Below, one piece after another: positions 1 to 10,809 of a stretch of DNA of 64,000 nucleotides. Both the position numbers and the translations under genes were made by a program. Below the pieces are notes generated by a model. The model was not told the origin of the DNA. It searched no databases and saw only the letters and a list, made by a program, of their open reading frames with translations. The DNA comes from Trichinella spiralis (lineage: Eukaryota; Nematoda; Enoplea; Trichinellida; Trichinellidae): assembly GCA_000181795.3 (NCBI GenBank), contig CM012953.1:15262664-15326663 (forward strand), written 5' to 3'. Position 1 is the stretch's first letter, and each line of letters starts with the position of its first letter.

Positions 1-71
1 AAATTTATGATTTGCATGTTTTTTTCTAGCCTTGGATTCAGGATATCATTTTTTTTCTGTTGCTATTTCAG

Positions 72-1988
72 AGGGTGTGCTGGAAAATTATGCAGCGGAT
101 ACGGAAGATCGAAAGGACATTTACTTTTACCAGGCTGACGATGAGCATTATATTCCTCGGGCAGTTTTGATTGATTTGGAACCACGAGTAATTCAGTCGA
201 TTTTGAATTCACCATACGCAAAGTTGTACAATCCGGAGAACATTTTTCTGTCGAAAGATGGAGGTGGTGCAGGCAACAATTGGACCAGTGGCTTTTCGCA
301 GGCATAATAATAATAATAATATTTAATATCTGTTGCGTGAGAAATTGTTAATTAAAATCAATTATTTTTCAGGGTGAACTCGTTTATGAGAAAATTTTCG
401 ACATTTTGGATCGAGAAGTGGAAAATAGCGATCGTCTGGAGGTGTAGTATTATTGGTAATTGATCTCTATTTTAAGTTTCTAACTAAATTTTTTTTGAGG
501 GTTTTGTTCTTTGTCATTCTATTGCTGGTGGAACTGGTTCAGGCCTTGGCTCGTATATTCTGGAAAGATTTGGAGATAGGTATATATATATTTTTTTTTT
601 AATTATTGTTGTTTTTTTTTAAATTTAACAAATTGCTTTATTTTAGATTTCCAAAGAAACTTATACAAACTTATTCTGTTTTTCCCAATCAAGATGAAGC
701 GAGCGATGTTGTTGTTCAGCCTTACAATTCACTGCTAACTTTGAAACGTCTTGCTCAGAATAGCGATTGTGTGGTAATGAATTTGTGTTTTTTTGTCTTG
801 TATCTGCATTCAATCAGAAATGTATATATTGAATTTTAGGTGGTTTTGGACAACACTGCTTTGAACAGAATAGCTGTTGAACGTCTGCACATTGATACTC
901 CATCTTTCAGTCAGATTAACTCATTGGTTCGTTCTTTTTTTTTAAATTATCAATTTGTCAATTTACATTTTACTTCTTTCAGGTATCTACTATAATGTCT
1001 GCAAGCACTTCAACTCTTCGCTATCCTGGTTATATGGACAACAATTTGTTGAGCTTACTATCTTCATTGATACCATCATTGAAGTTGCATTTTCTGATCA
1101 CAGGCTACACTCCGTTAACCACGGATGCTAATGTACGAATTTGTGTTTATTTCAAATTTATCCAATCCAATAGCAGATTTAATTTGAATATTTGTTTTTT
1201 TCTTCTCCTTATCAGGTTACCAATATTCGCAAAACCAGTGTAATGGATGTGATGCGTCGTCTTTTGCAGCCTGAGAATATGATGGTCTCTAACATTCCGT
1301 TGAAAAGCAAGAACGCCGAGCACTGTTACATTTCCATCTTGAACATTATTCAAGGTGATGTGGATCCGTCTTCGGTAAGGTCCTTCTTGCTCTCTTCAAA
1401 TGTTTGCCGATTCAATTAGTATTGACGAATTGTTTCATGTTTTTTTTTACAGGTGCAGAAAAGCATATTGCGCCTTCGTGAGCGTAAGTTGATTCAGTTT
1501 ATTCCGTGGGCTCCAGCATCCGTGCACGTAGCCTTGTCTCAAAAATCACCATTTGTGCAAACGGCTAATCGAATATCCGGATTAATGTTGGCCAATCACA
1601 CAGCTATCAGTGCAGTATGCTAATTTTTCACTAAAAGTTGTTTTTCTTGTATTTGCATTATTTGTACATCTTTTTCCCCGTTAGCTGTTCGAAAGAACTC
1701 AAAGTCAGTATGAGAAATTGCGAAAAAAGAGGGCATTTTTGGAGCAGTTTAAGCATGAAGTCATTGGTGAAAATTACGAAGAGCTTGACTCAAGTTTAGA
1801 AGTGGTTCAGAATCTGGCCGAAGAATACAAAGTAGCTGCAACTTCTAACTACTTAAATTTTGGTTTGGACAAAGTAAGAAAAAACTGAAATTGTGTTTTT
1901 ATTTATTATTTTATTTTTATGTGCATTTTGAATGCAATGTTTTCAGATTGTTCAATCAATGCCTAATACGTTCGAAATGAGACGCTGA
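72..1988 (+). CDS. tbg-1: gamma-tubulin, 3' part (5' end outside window)
   Basis: Gamma-tubulin caps and nucleates microtubule minus ends at centrosomes and spindle poles. Exons: 72-301, 373-441, 500-579, 647-773, 840-926, 983-1132, 1216-1374, 1453-1614, 1685-1873, 1947-1988; every join keeps phase. The family blocks appear in order: [27 protein letters not shown], the nucleotide-binding loop [36 protein letters not shown] and VMRRLLQP. About the first 45-50 residues lie upstream of base 1. I place the first acceptor at the CAG ending at 71, which joins a GlyIleSerProGlu-like stretch; an AG at 28-29 is the alternative. The C-terminus is short and unlike the vertebrate tail, ending EMRR. All nine visible introns are 56-83 bases. 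The first intron (302-372) needs a GC donor. AATAAA signals follow at 2044 and 2055. The family call is certain. Confidence 0.97.
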
Positions 1989-2043
1989 TTTACCTCATTT
2001 ATACAAAATGTCATCATGCGTGAATTCTGTCATAATATATAAT

Positions 2044-2060
2044 AATAAAAGAACAATAAA
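2044..2060 (+). terminator. poly(A) signals of gamma-tubulin
   Basis: Two AATAAA hexamers (2044-2049 and 2055-2060) lie 56-72 bases past the gamma-tubulin stop, the expected place for cleavage and polyadenylation signals. Confidence 0.7.
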
Positions 2061-5000
2061 ACATGCAACAAACAATGTTTGATTGTCTGCTCATCTTTTT
2101 CATATTATTTGATGCGTCTGTTTTATTTTATTTGTATTTTTTTATAAATACAGAAATAAGCTGAAGTTTTACAAAGTGATGTTTGAACGCCCATATTTTT
2201 GCATCAAAATTAAAAAAAATTTTTGTTTTTAAATCTCATGTAGTTGGAAATTTTCCACTATTAATTGAAACAAAGGATTGTTTTAGTATTTCAAAATGCT
2301 CTTAAAAATTATGCCAAACGTACGAAAATTGTTTTGAAATATTTGTTAGACAGTATTATCATTTAATCTTGCTGATCAAAAAGTATCTACGGTACTTTTT
2401 ACAGTCATTTTTTCGATGTGTTATGCGTGTTCTCGTTATGAATAAATTGGTATTTGTGGAATAAATTACATTGTTGGTAGTTTATAGAATAGGAAAGGCT
2501 ATTTTTTCTCACTCAAAAAAAACTGACCAAACGAAAGTTCATTAATTTCCCCCGAGCGGTGGAGAAATGCTCTTTACTTGAGCATCGAAATTGAACCTTT
2601 TCGAACAAAATTAATGTTGCATGAGGAAATAGTTGTTCGTTTCTGCTCAGAACTATAATTTTTATTTTTAAAATGTGAATTACATGTTTGTTTAATGAAA
2701 ATTTATTTACAAGAGCGCTCTACGTGTGCAACAGTTAATTCGCCACAATAATAATCCTAGCCTTGTTCTTAATATGCCAACAATAATTAACTCGCTTAAA
2801 AGAAGCTTTCAATCATAAGTTATGGATAAAAATATTTTCTGATCACAATTTTATTCTCTTTGTCAATTATTCATTGCCCGAAGTAGTTCGTGATTGAGTT
2901 TTAATTTTTCACGCAAGATTAACTGCTGCCAAGAATGCAAAAATGAGTGCAAATTTGAAGCTTAGAATTAAGAAGAAAAAAAATAATCCTGAACGTCTAT
3001 GAGTTGCTTAAAAACAGAATTGCGACTATGTAAATTCATTCATCATTCACAGATTGTTTCTTCATTTGTCAGTGCAATTTTAAATCAAATGGTCGTTTAA
3101 TCTGATTTCTGTTTTTGTTTAAATAGCATATTACTTCTGTTGTTTAATAATAAATAAATAAAAAAGGAAAAACGTGAAAAGTTTGCTTTTGCGATCAGCA
3201 ACGATGAATTGAAAAGCTGATCTGGATGTGGACGAGCGACATGTGCAGTAGTGGTTCGTTCATTTTAGCCTGTTGGCAATTGTTTAATTGAATTTTTTGT
3301 ATGCATTGGTCGTTTCCGTCTTCTGCTTGGAAAAAGCAATAAAAGCAAGAAGCAGCAATGTTTGAGAAATTTATTGACGTCTCATAAGAGCTTGTTCGAT
3401 GAGAAATTAGAAATTTAATCACATTATTGCAAGCTGCACTTTAAAACGTTTATTTTAACGGTCTCATAAACATCAAGATAATGCCAACCAGAATAATTAA
3501 TCTTGATGGGTTTTTAATTTTTTCATCTTTTTTACAAAAATTAACGAAAAATTTAAGTAAAAATTTATCCATCTACAATTATTATTATTATTATTATTGA
3601 TAATTATTTTTCTGTTTTGTTTGAATCCAGATGACGTCATAAATTTAATATTTATTTATGCATAGTTTTACAACATTATCAAATAAATATTAATATCTGC
3701 ATCGAAGACGACAGATAATGAAAATATGTATGACAGTTAGTGAAATAAGAAAGCAAAAATTGCTTATTAGAATTGCAAATTATTGTTATTTGATTATGTA
3801 AAGCTTATCAGTAACCAGTAATTAAAAAAGTGCGATAACAGAGCAGTAGGCTATTCAAATGAACAATTACAATAAGATGAAAATTTTTACTATTAAAAAG
3901 TACTTCATTCAATTGAACTAGGACTGTTAACTTTAATTTCATTTATCATATACGGCGCTCAGTTTAATTTTTTCCCACTTTTTAATAACTGAAATCAATA
4001 AGTGCATATTGCATTATACATTGCCAACATTTCGTTTGTAAACCTTTTTAAACATGTAATAACTATTTCCAAACAAACATTATTTGTAATAATGATCACA
4101 TATTAAACAAATTCTCTTCCATATAAATATTTTTTATGTACATAAAGTTTTATATTAAGACTGCTAAGCATATTTTCAAAAAAATTTTTCTTAGATCATG
4201 TTTTTTAAAATTTAATCATATTTTGTTGCGTTTGACATCAAAACAATAAAAGAAAGTAAATATTTAATATCGTTAAATTTTATTTAATGATTTCAAAAAT
4301 GGGAGTATATTTTTCACTAAATTTAGAAACACACTATCAGTTCAAATATTGGTTTTATTATTTTTTCATGTTAATAGTAGTGTGCATAAATTTAAACTTA
4401 AAATTATTTATGCTTTTAATACTAATATAGTTTTATTCAATTAAATTGTATCAAATGCATAAGAAAAGTGAAAAATTTTATCATATTCACTGATGAATGC
4501 ATAATTTTTGCAGTTTTAAAATTATTCATAAACACACACAATTATTCAATAATAAAACAATGAATTGATTCTGCTATTTAATAATTCGAATTAATTTTTT
4601 TACTGATAAAACAATAATAGTTATTCTTTAAAAAATTACAATATTCTTTTTATTACTGCTTGACTGAGTTGAAAAGGAAATTTGAAATTTTGAAATATAA
4701 ATTTATTCAAAGCTTCAATTTCTTCTTAAAATGAAAATTAAGCTATACTCATAAAGTAAATATAAAATGACGAATATGAATGATTGTTTGTGTGAATGTG
4801 TGGATAAGTACTCTGATCAGTATCACAAATATTTGCAGGATACATGTAAAAACATTAAAAAATGAGAAACGTATACTGTCATTCTTGGTCTATTTTTAAA
4901 GCATTACCTTAATAATAATAATAATAACAATAATAAATTTTAAAATTAAAAATATAGAACAGTATACGTATTAGGAATTATTGCACAATTGACTAATGCA

Positions 5001-6700
5001 TTTCAATTTAAAGAATCCGTTAGAGCCCGTTTATCCGTTTGAATTTTTTAAATAGATTTAAATGAAGATTATAGCAGAACAATAAAATTAATGTACACGA
5101 CATTTCGATGATGCAAGCGGGTGATGAATGTGGAATACAAATTGCACATATTTATTAAAAAGAGTTTATACGACAATTACATTAATGCTATTTATTTATT
5201 ATTAATAAGTGATAAATAAATGAGCAGTTGTTGAAACCAAGACGTCATTTGTCATTGCTGCAAATGATTCATTTGAATAAATATTAATTAGCAATATTTT
5301 ACATGGAAAAAGCATGCAGGTTGGTTTTCTTTTTCTTTTTTTACAATAATAGACTGCACATATTTTAAAGTACTTCTTTATTCTGTTGACCATTATCTCA
5401 TCAGACAATAATACTTTTTGTTTCTTTTTTATTTGAAAGCTTATTAATGAGCAATGGCAAAATTATTCAAGCTGAATTCATCTGCAATCTATTTACAAAA
5501 GGAACTCATTTAATACATTTTTTATTATTTCTTAAAAATTGAAATTTGAATTCACTTTTTGTAATAAATCATGAATAAAAAAGCTTGTTAAAGTTAATAA
5601 ACAGATAATCATCCAGCAAAATGTGGATATATTTTTAAATGCATAATATGCTGAAAAAGCAATTATTTTATAAATTATTGCTATTATTGCTTTATTCCAA
5701 ACAATGAGAAGCTTAAATTCACAGTAATAATGGTAAGAAATTTTAGTTTTAGAAAGAAATGTTAATTTTCAATGGTGAATAGAATTAATTCGACAGCAAT
5801 TATATTTTTGCAGAAAATACAAAATATGTTTAATTTATCACAAGTTAGAAGAATATATTTTATAAAACTTTCTTTATTGTTTAATCTTTTCAAAGGTCAC
5901 TTTCTGCTAGTTATTATTATTATTATTTTAGCAAAAGGATTATAAAAATGCTTTCTTATTAAAGGAGAAAGAAATTAATGAAAAAATTAACATCCTAAAG
6001 GCATGCTTATAGTGTAAAATTTCCTTTTTCATTTGATATCCTTTATATGGGTCTATTAATGAAAAGAAAGCAACATTTTTACATTAAAATTTTCAAATCA
6101 CAATTGAACATATTAAATGAACTATAATTCAATAATTTTGCAAGAAATTTTCCTTCCATCCAGTCGCATTCCAATTGACAATCACTCGAAAATTTGACAA
6201 CAACAAAAATTTACTTTTGCAAAGTTGAAAAATTCATTTTACCACATCCACATCAATAAAGTATGTAGCATAAAAATATTTCAAAGTCAGTATTATCCAT
6301 ATTTATAATATTGAATATTTTTTGCTGTTTGAATGCAAAGCAACAGAATGTGAAGTGCTTTGTCAGGGTCACTTCCTATTCAAGATAAGAGGGACAATTC
6401 TTTTCTTTCTAACTAATTTCCTCTTTTTTTGTCGTAAAGCAATTTCATTTTATTGAAGCAGAAAAAACTGACGTGAAAGTTTGTCGATGACCAAGTAAAA
6501 AAATCTATTTCTAAAGAAGCAATTGTGAAGGCAATCAAAAAATTAGTCAGAAAATTGTTTAATGTTTTCTGCATATGTTTTAAAGTTTATTAAAGCTTAT
6601 TCCAGGATATAATTAAAATCTATTCTATTTTGCATATGTTCTTATGGTTGTTCTTTTTTCTTGATTATTAATATTTTTATTATTTTCAATTTAAGATCAA
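2061..6700. other. intergenic AT-rich DNA, no gene seen
   Basis: About 4.6 kb between gamma-tubulin and the neuropeptide gene. Open frames are short, rich in Lys/Asn/Ile/Phe and lack family features. It holds an (ATT)n run near 3579-3599, an (AAT)n run near 4911-4935, and one inverted repeat at 4869-4969. The stretch 3180-3420 is slightly less AT-rich but has no convincing coding frame. Confidence 0.7.
4869..4969. repeat. 11-bp perfect inverted repeat with ~80-base loop
   Basis: ACGTATACTGT at 4869-4879 is exactly complementary to ACAGTATACGT at 4959-4969. The interior is AT-rich and contains an (AAT)n run. A second weaker pairing (TCTATTTTTAA with the complement of the stretch near 4938-4956) could extend the stem. 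The outer stem resembles the ends of the arthropod iab-4 microRNA hairpin, but the loop is too large for a normal pre-miRNA. Confidence 0.45.
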
Positions 6701-6802
6701 TTGTTATTCAAGCAAGCAAGCAGTGAACGCCACCAAACTGAAGTCAGCTTTGAATTTCTGCATCAATTTTACAAATTGACGAATCAACGTCCGCACGCTA
6801 CA

Positions 6803-6846
6803 CCAATGATTGGCAAGCTGCCCTCAGAGCCATCGGTATATATAAC
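6803..6846 (+). promoter_or_regulatory. CCAAT/TATA promoter of the neuropeptide gene
   Basis: CCAATGATTGG at 6803-6813 carries CCAAT on both strands. A TATA box, TATATATAAC, follows at 6837-6846 with the usual spacing. Transcription would start near 6865-6875, about 75 bases before the ATG at 6945. The surrounding 6700-6940 is less AT-rich than its flanks. It contains an 80-codon open frame that stops just before the ATG, which I read as promoter and leader rather than as an exon. Confidence 0.6.
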
Positions 6847-6944
6847 TGTTGAACTTGATGAACAATGGGTGGTTTTATCCTTGGAAAGCTTTTTGCCCAT
6901 TCAATTTGAAAATTCCACATTTTCATTCTTGAACAATTGAAAGC

Positions 6945-9900
6945 ATGAATATGAAAAGTTGCATGATGTCAGCAACACGCTTCGCATTTTGCTTCGTCCT
7001 GGTGCATCTAGTGCAGCAGAGTTTTGCATATTCCATTTCACAAGCGGTTGAAGGTGGTACTGTTGGAAAAACGTCCACTGCAGATCGTACAGCCGGATCA
7101 GTGGGCCTGAACCATCAAGCGTACAATCTTTTGGTCGACATTTATTCCACACTGATGGACACTACTATGAAAATTGAAAATCTCTTTCAAACTGTCGCTT
7201 TTGCCAGACCCATCGGCAAGACAAGTAAGTGCATATCAATCAGCGTTTTCTTTTATTTGAAAAATTTTAAACTAACCAATCACAAAATCAAATATGCAAA
7301 AAGGACACTTTACAACAAATTATAACACTGCAATGTTTAAATATTTTCATATCACACCAGAGCATATGCTTCTACGTGGTAAAAAAATTGCAAAAAAACC
7401 AATAGAACATGAAAAAGAACATTTGACAGCTGGGATCATTATCCTTTATCATTACATAACAAACTTTACAAAATATTTAAGAAACCGATGCATTGAATAA
7501 TAAGTGAATGTTTACAATAGAAATCATTAGATATTAAATTGTTTCTATTTGAATGATTAGATACTCACAGATTTGATCATTTTATTCAACCTAGTTTATA
7601 GCTGAATCTATGACAGATTAATTTTCTATGCATAACATTCTGCTCACAAATTCGTAAATTAAATATTTCACAGTATACATTTTGAGAAAATGTTCAAACA
7701 AAAGCGAATAAAAATAATAAAAGAGAGACAAATTAAACATAATGATTTAATTCAAAAAAAGATTTTATTTTTACAAGAAGAAATAAAAAAATAAAAACTT
7801 TTGATAGAAAATAAGAATTTCACTGACAAATGAATGATATGCAGAAAATTTTACAGAATTGCATAAATTCAATAATGCAGCATTCGTATTATAAAATAGC
7901 TTTTTTATTATTTAAATATTAATCTATGCCGACGTCAATTAATTTATCAACTGAAAAGTTCATTAAAAAACATTAAATATATTCATTTTGTATTACATAT
8001 TAACAAATATGAATAAATAATTGACGGCTGGATTGATAAAATTTAATTATTTATGAAATCATTTTGGAATATTAAAAGGATTCTGCATTGTTTAAAAGAG
8101 AAACATGCGTATGTTTCAGTTGAATGATCATTAAAAGAAAAAAAGATGCTTTTAATTGCAATAGTCCACTATAGAAATAAATACTGTTGATTGGGCAAAT
8201 TTGTTAAAATTGATTTTGCTTTATTTATTTATATTTAATTTGGAAAAGAATTCCTCATGAGTTTATTTATCTTGCTTTTCTTTCTTAAATATAATCAGCA
8301 ATTATCTGACCATTGATCTAATTAGCTGTATGGCAGATCGGGTTAACTGTGCGCAATTTATTCTGTTTGCACATTTTTATTTGAATGAAAGAAAAAACAT
8401 GATATTCAGATAACTTTACATTACATTTGAATATTTTGCAGCAATTGCATTGCAATTATAAATTTAAATTTTACTCTAATTGTGTATGCAAAGTTTGAAT
8501 TTTAACGTTCTTCATTATTTATAATGAAATTTGTTACAAATGTATTCATTTTTCATTTATCTTCACTTTCAAAGTAATTTAATTTCTCAAAAAAACTTCC
8601 GATAAAAAAGCAATTTCTTTCTTGGTTTTACAATTTTTTAATGTTGAAATCAATCAAACAATTCAATATCTTCATTTATTATTAAAAAATATCAAATGAC
8701 AGATGATGTTTGCTTTCATGGCAAAAGTTTTAATTGCAATTTCTGTGAAAAATATTATTCGAAAATACAATAGAAGGATATTGATTCAAATTGGTAGTTG
8801 TCATTGGAAAATTTTACTATCCCACGACAGTATCCATTGTTTAGAAAGATTTTACTCATTCTGAAGCAATTCTATTTGATTGAATAAAATTCATGTTCGC
8901 AAATGTTGTTCGTAAATATGAAGGTACATAAAAATTTTACATTCGTGATTTTATTGTTCGATGAATTGGCACCGCACAATGAATGGCCAACATTATCAAG
9001 TATCGATGGTAGCACATTGTCTTGAAATCGATATTTATTTGTAATGATTCTATAAACTGAAATTGAATAATAATTATAGAGGAGTGGTTCACATTCAACG
9101 GGCCTGTTCAGTGGCATTTAAATTAACTTTTTCCATTACGGTCACCAATTTAGCACTGCTTTTCTCAGACCTCTTGAACTTTACAAGATTCAATTTCCGA
9201 TCGCGTTAATTTCTCGATTAGTTTCAGTATTTACTTTCATAAACTATTTATTGATTGCAAAACTGATACTGCTTTCGAAACTGCTAATACACACGAATGT
9301 TTGTCTTTCTTTTTTTTCATTTTATCTCATCTCCTGACATCATCCAAACTATCATTTTTTCTTATGTAAAAATATCAACGCCTAAAAAAGCAGTGATATG
9401 TATACGATGAATTTGTAAAAATAAAATCGTTTTTCACGAAACCCAAGAGGTTGGCTGTTCAATCAACTGAGCATAGTAATGGATTTCATTTTCTACTACT
9501 CCAACTAACACGCTTCACCAATGTGGGAATTGAAAAAAAACAACTAACAACATTGCGTGCTTGAAAATTTCATCTCATGACAACAACATATTGTCTTTTT
9601 TTCCCACTCTTGACAGACATGGCATTGCATGACACGCTATTTTATAAATTATAATAAAAACTGCTCAAGATGAGAAAATGTCGTCATTTGCATTTCGATT
9701 AACTGCCATCTACACAGTTAAAATATTTCTACTAACTGTTTATCAATTTAAATCACTAATCAAACCTGATATTCACAAACTACAGTACGTAATTTATGTG
9801 ACTAAAAAGTCATTGTAAAAATTCTCAAATGGATTATAAACATAGCAAACATAATTAAGAATAAAATATTTTTTACTTTAATCAAATCATATAAATTCAG

Positions 9901-10066
9901 ATTTGAATAATAATGATAAATAATTAACCGCCATCAAAGATAAATGTAAATTTCTTAAATTTTACCGGCAGTAAAAGCAAATTTTCTCTTTTCAGATTCC
10001 ATTGGCGATGGAAAAGACAAAAGATACGATTTGAACAGTTGGGAATTTATGCGTTTTGGAAAATGA
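6945..10066 (+). CDS. flp-12: FMRFamide-like neuropeptide precursor (FLP-12-like), 116 aa
   Basis: Exons 6945-7224 and 9996-10066 join in phase 1 (donor A|GTAAGT, acceptor TTTTCAG). Exon 1 begins with a signal peptide: a short Lys-containing start, the hydrophobic stretch FAFCFVLVHLV, and likely cleavage after QQSFA near residue 28. A 75-residue spacer with no dibasic sites follows. Exon 2 supplies GKDKR, then YDLNSWEFMRF, then Gly-Lys and stop. Cleavage after the Lys-Arg pair and conversion of Gly to an amide would give one 11-residue peptide ending EFMRF-NH2. Nematode FLP-12 precursors also carry a single C-terminal copy, and their core N-x-aromatic-EF-[IM]-RFG matches here; the orthology is inferred. 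It should be secreted and act on a G-protein-coupled receptor. The family is clear; the exact FLP assignment is less so. Confidence 0.78.
7225..9995 (+). other. 2.8 kb intron of the neuropeptide gene
   Basis: AT-rich sequence between the two precursor exons. A more complex stretch at about 8830-9220 contains no exon that would join in phase, and I saw no further RFG-encoding segment in it. Confidence 0.65.
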
Positions 10067-10809
10067 CCATTAAAATCATACCAGTAGTTAACCAACTGTT
10101 TTCACTGCTTTTCAAATTACAACATAAGTGCATCAAATCAAAAATTCCCTTTCTGTAGTTTCCCATGATTGAGCATGTCAATTAAATTACATTTAATATA
10201 TGCATAAGCATCTAAAATAATGCGTACACGCATATATACATATACATAAATATATTGCACATATACTTTTCTTATATTCCAAAATTACAAATACATATGA
10301 TTGAAATTAATTGCTTATTCTTCCAGATTAACTTTCAAATTTGAATTACAGTAAAGATCGATAATGTAAAATCTGCTTCCAAATAAAGGTGACAAAAAAT
10401 TACTTTTTTCTTTTTCGAATTACTTATTATACTATTTTATGTTGTAAAAATTACATTTATGAATGAAATTCTATAAAGCATCACATATTTTCAATGTTTA
10501 AAAAATATGTTCACTATATACAGTCTAAGTTTTCTTAATAAAAAAAACAGACCATAAAAAATAAAAATTTTAATAAAACACGCCACAATAACATAACTAT
10601 AAAAAAACATACACATTAAAAAACCACTACATAAAAATTTTCCACTAGAGCATTATATAAAACACCTAAAAACGACGTTAAATAATGACTATTAGTAAAT
10701 GTTTTCCCCAAAACCATAAAATACTTTTGAGGTAAATAATGTAAATAAATCGAAATTATTTAAATAGAAACTTATAAATGAAACGGTTATAAAAGTTTCC
10801 ATCAGTCAG
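10067..10809. other. gap between convergent neuropeptide and NASP genes
   Basis: AT-rich 3' flanks of two genes that converge. Nothing coding is visible. Confidence 0.7.

Noticed and set aside
30-71. Longer first visible gamma-tubulin exon starting after the AG at 28-29
   Set aside because: It would add residues that do not align with the family. The stretch is a polypyrimidine tract ending in TTTCAG, so it reads as intron.
3195-3422. 75-codon minus-strand frame in the gamma-tubulin to neuropeptide gap
   Set aside because: No family features and no splice partners.
6701-6940. 80-codon frame just before the neuropeptide ATG
   Set aside because: It spans the CCAAT and TATA motifs, ends in a stop 5 bases before the ATG, and has no family features. 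It is better explained as promoter and leader.
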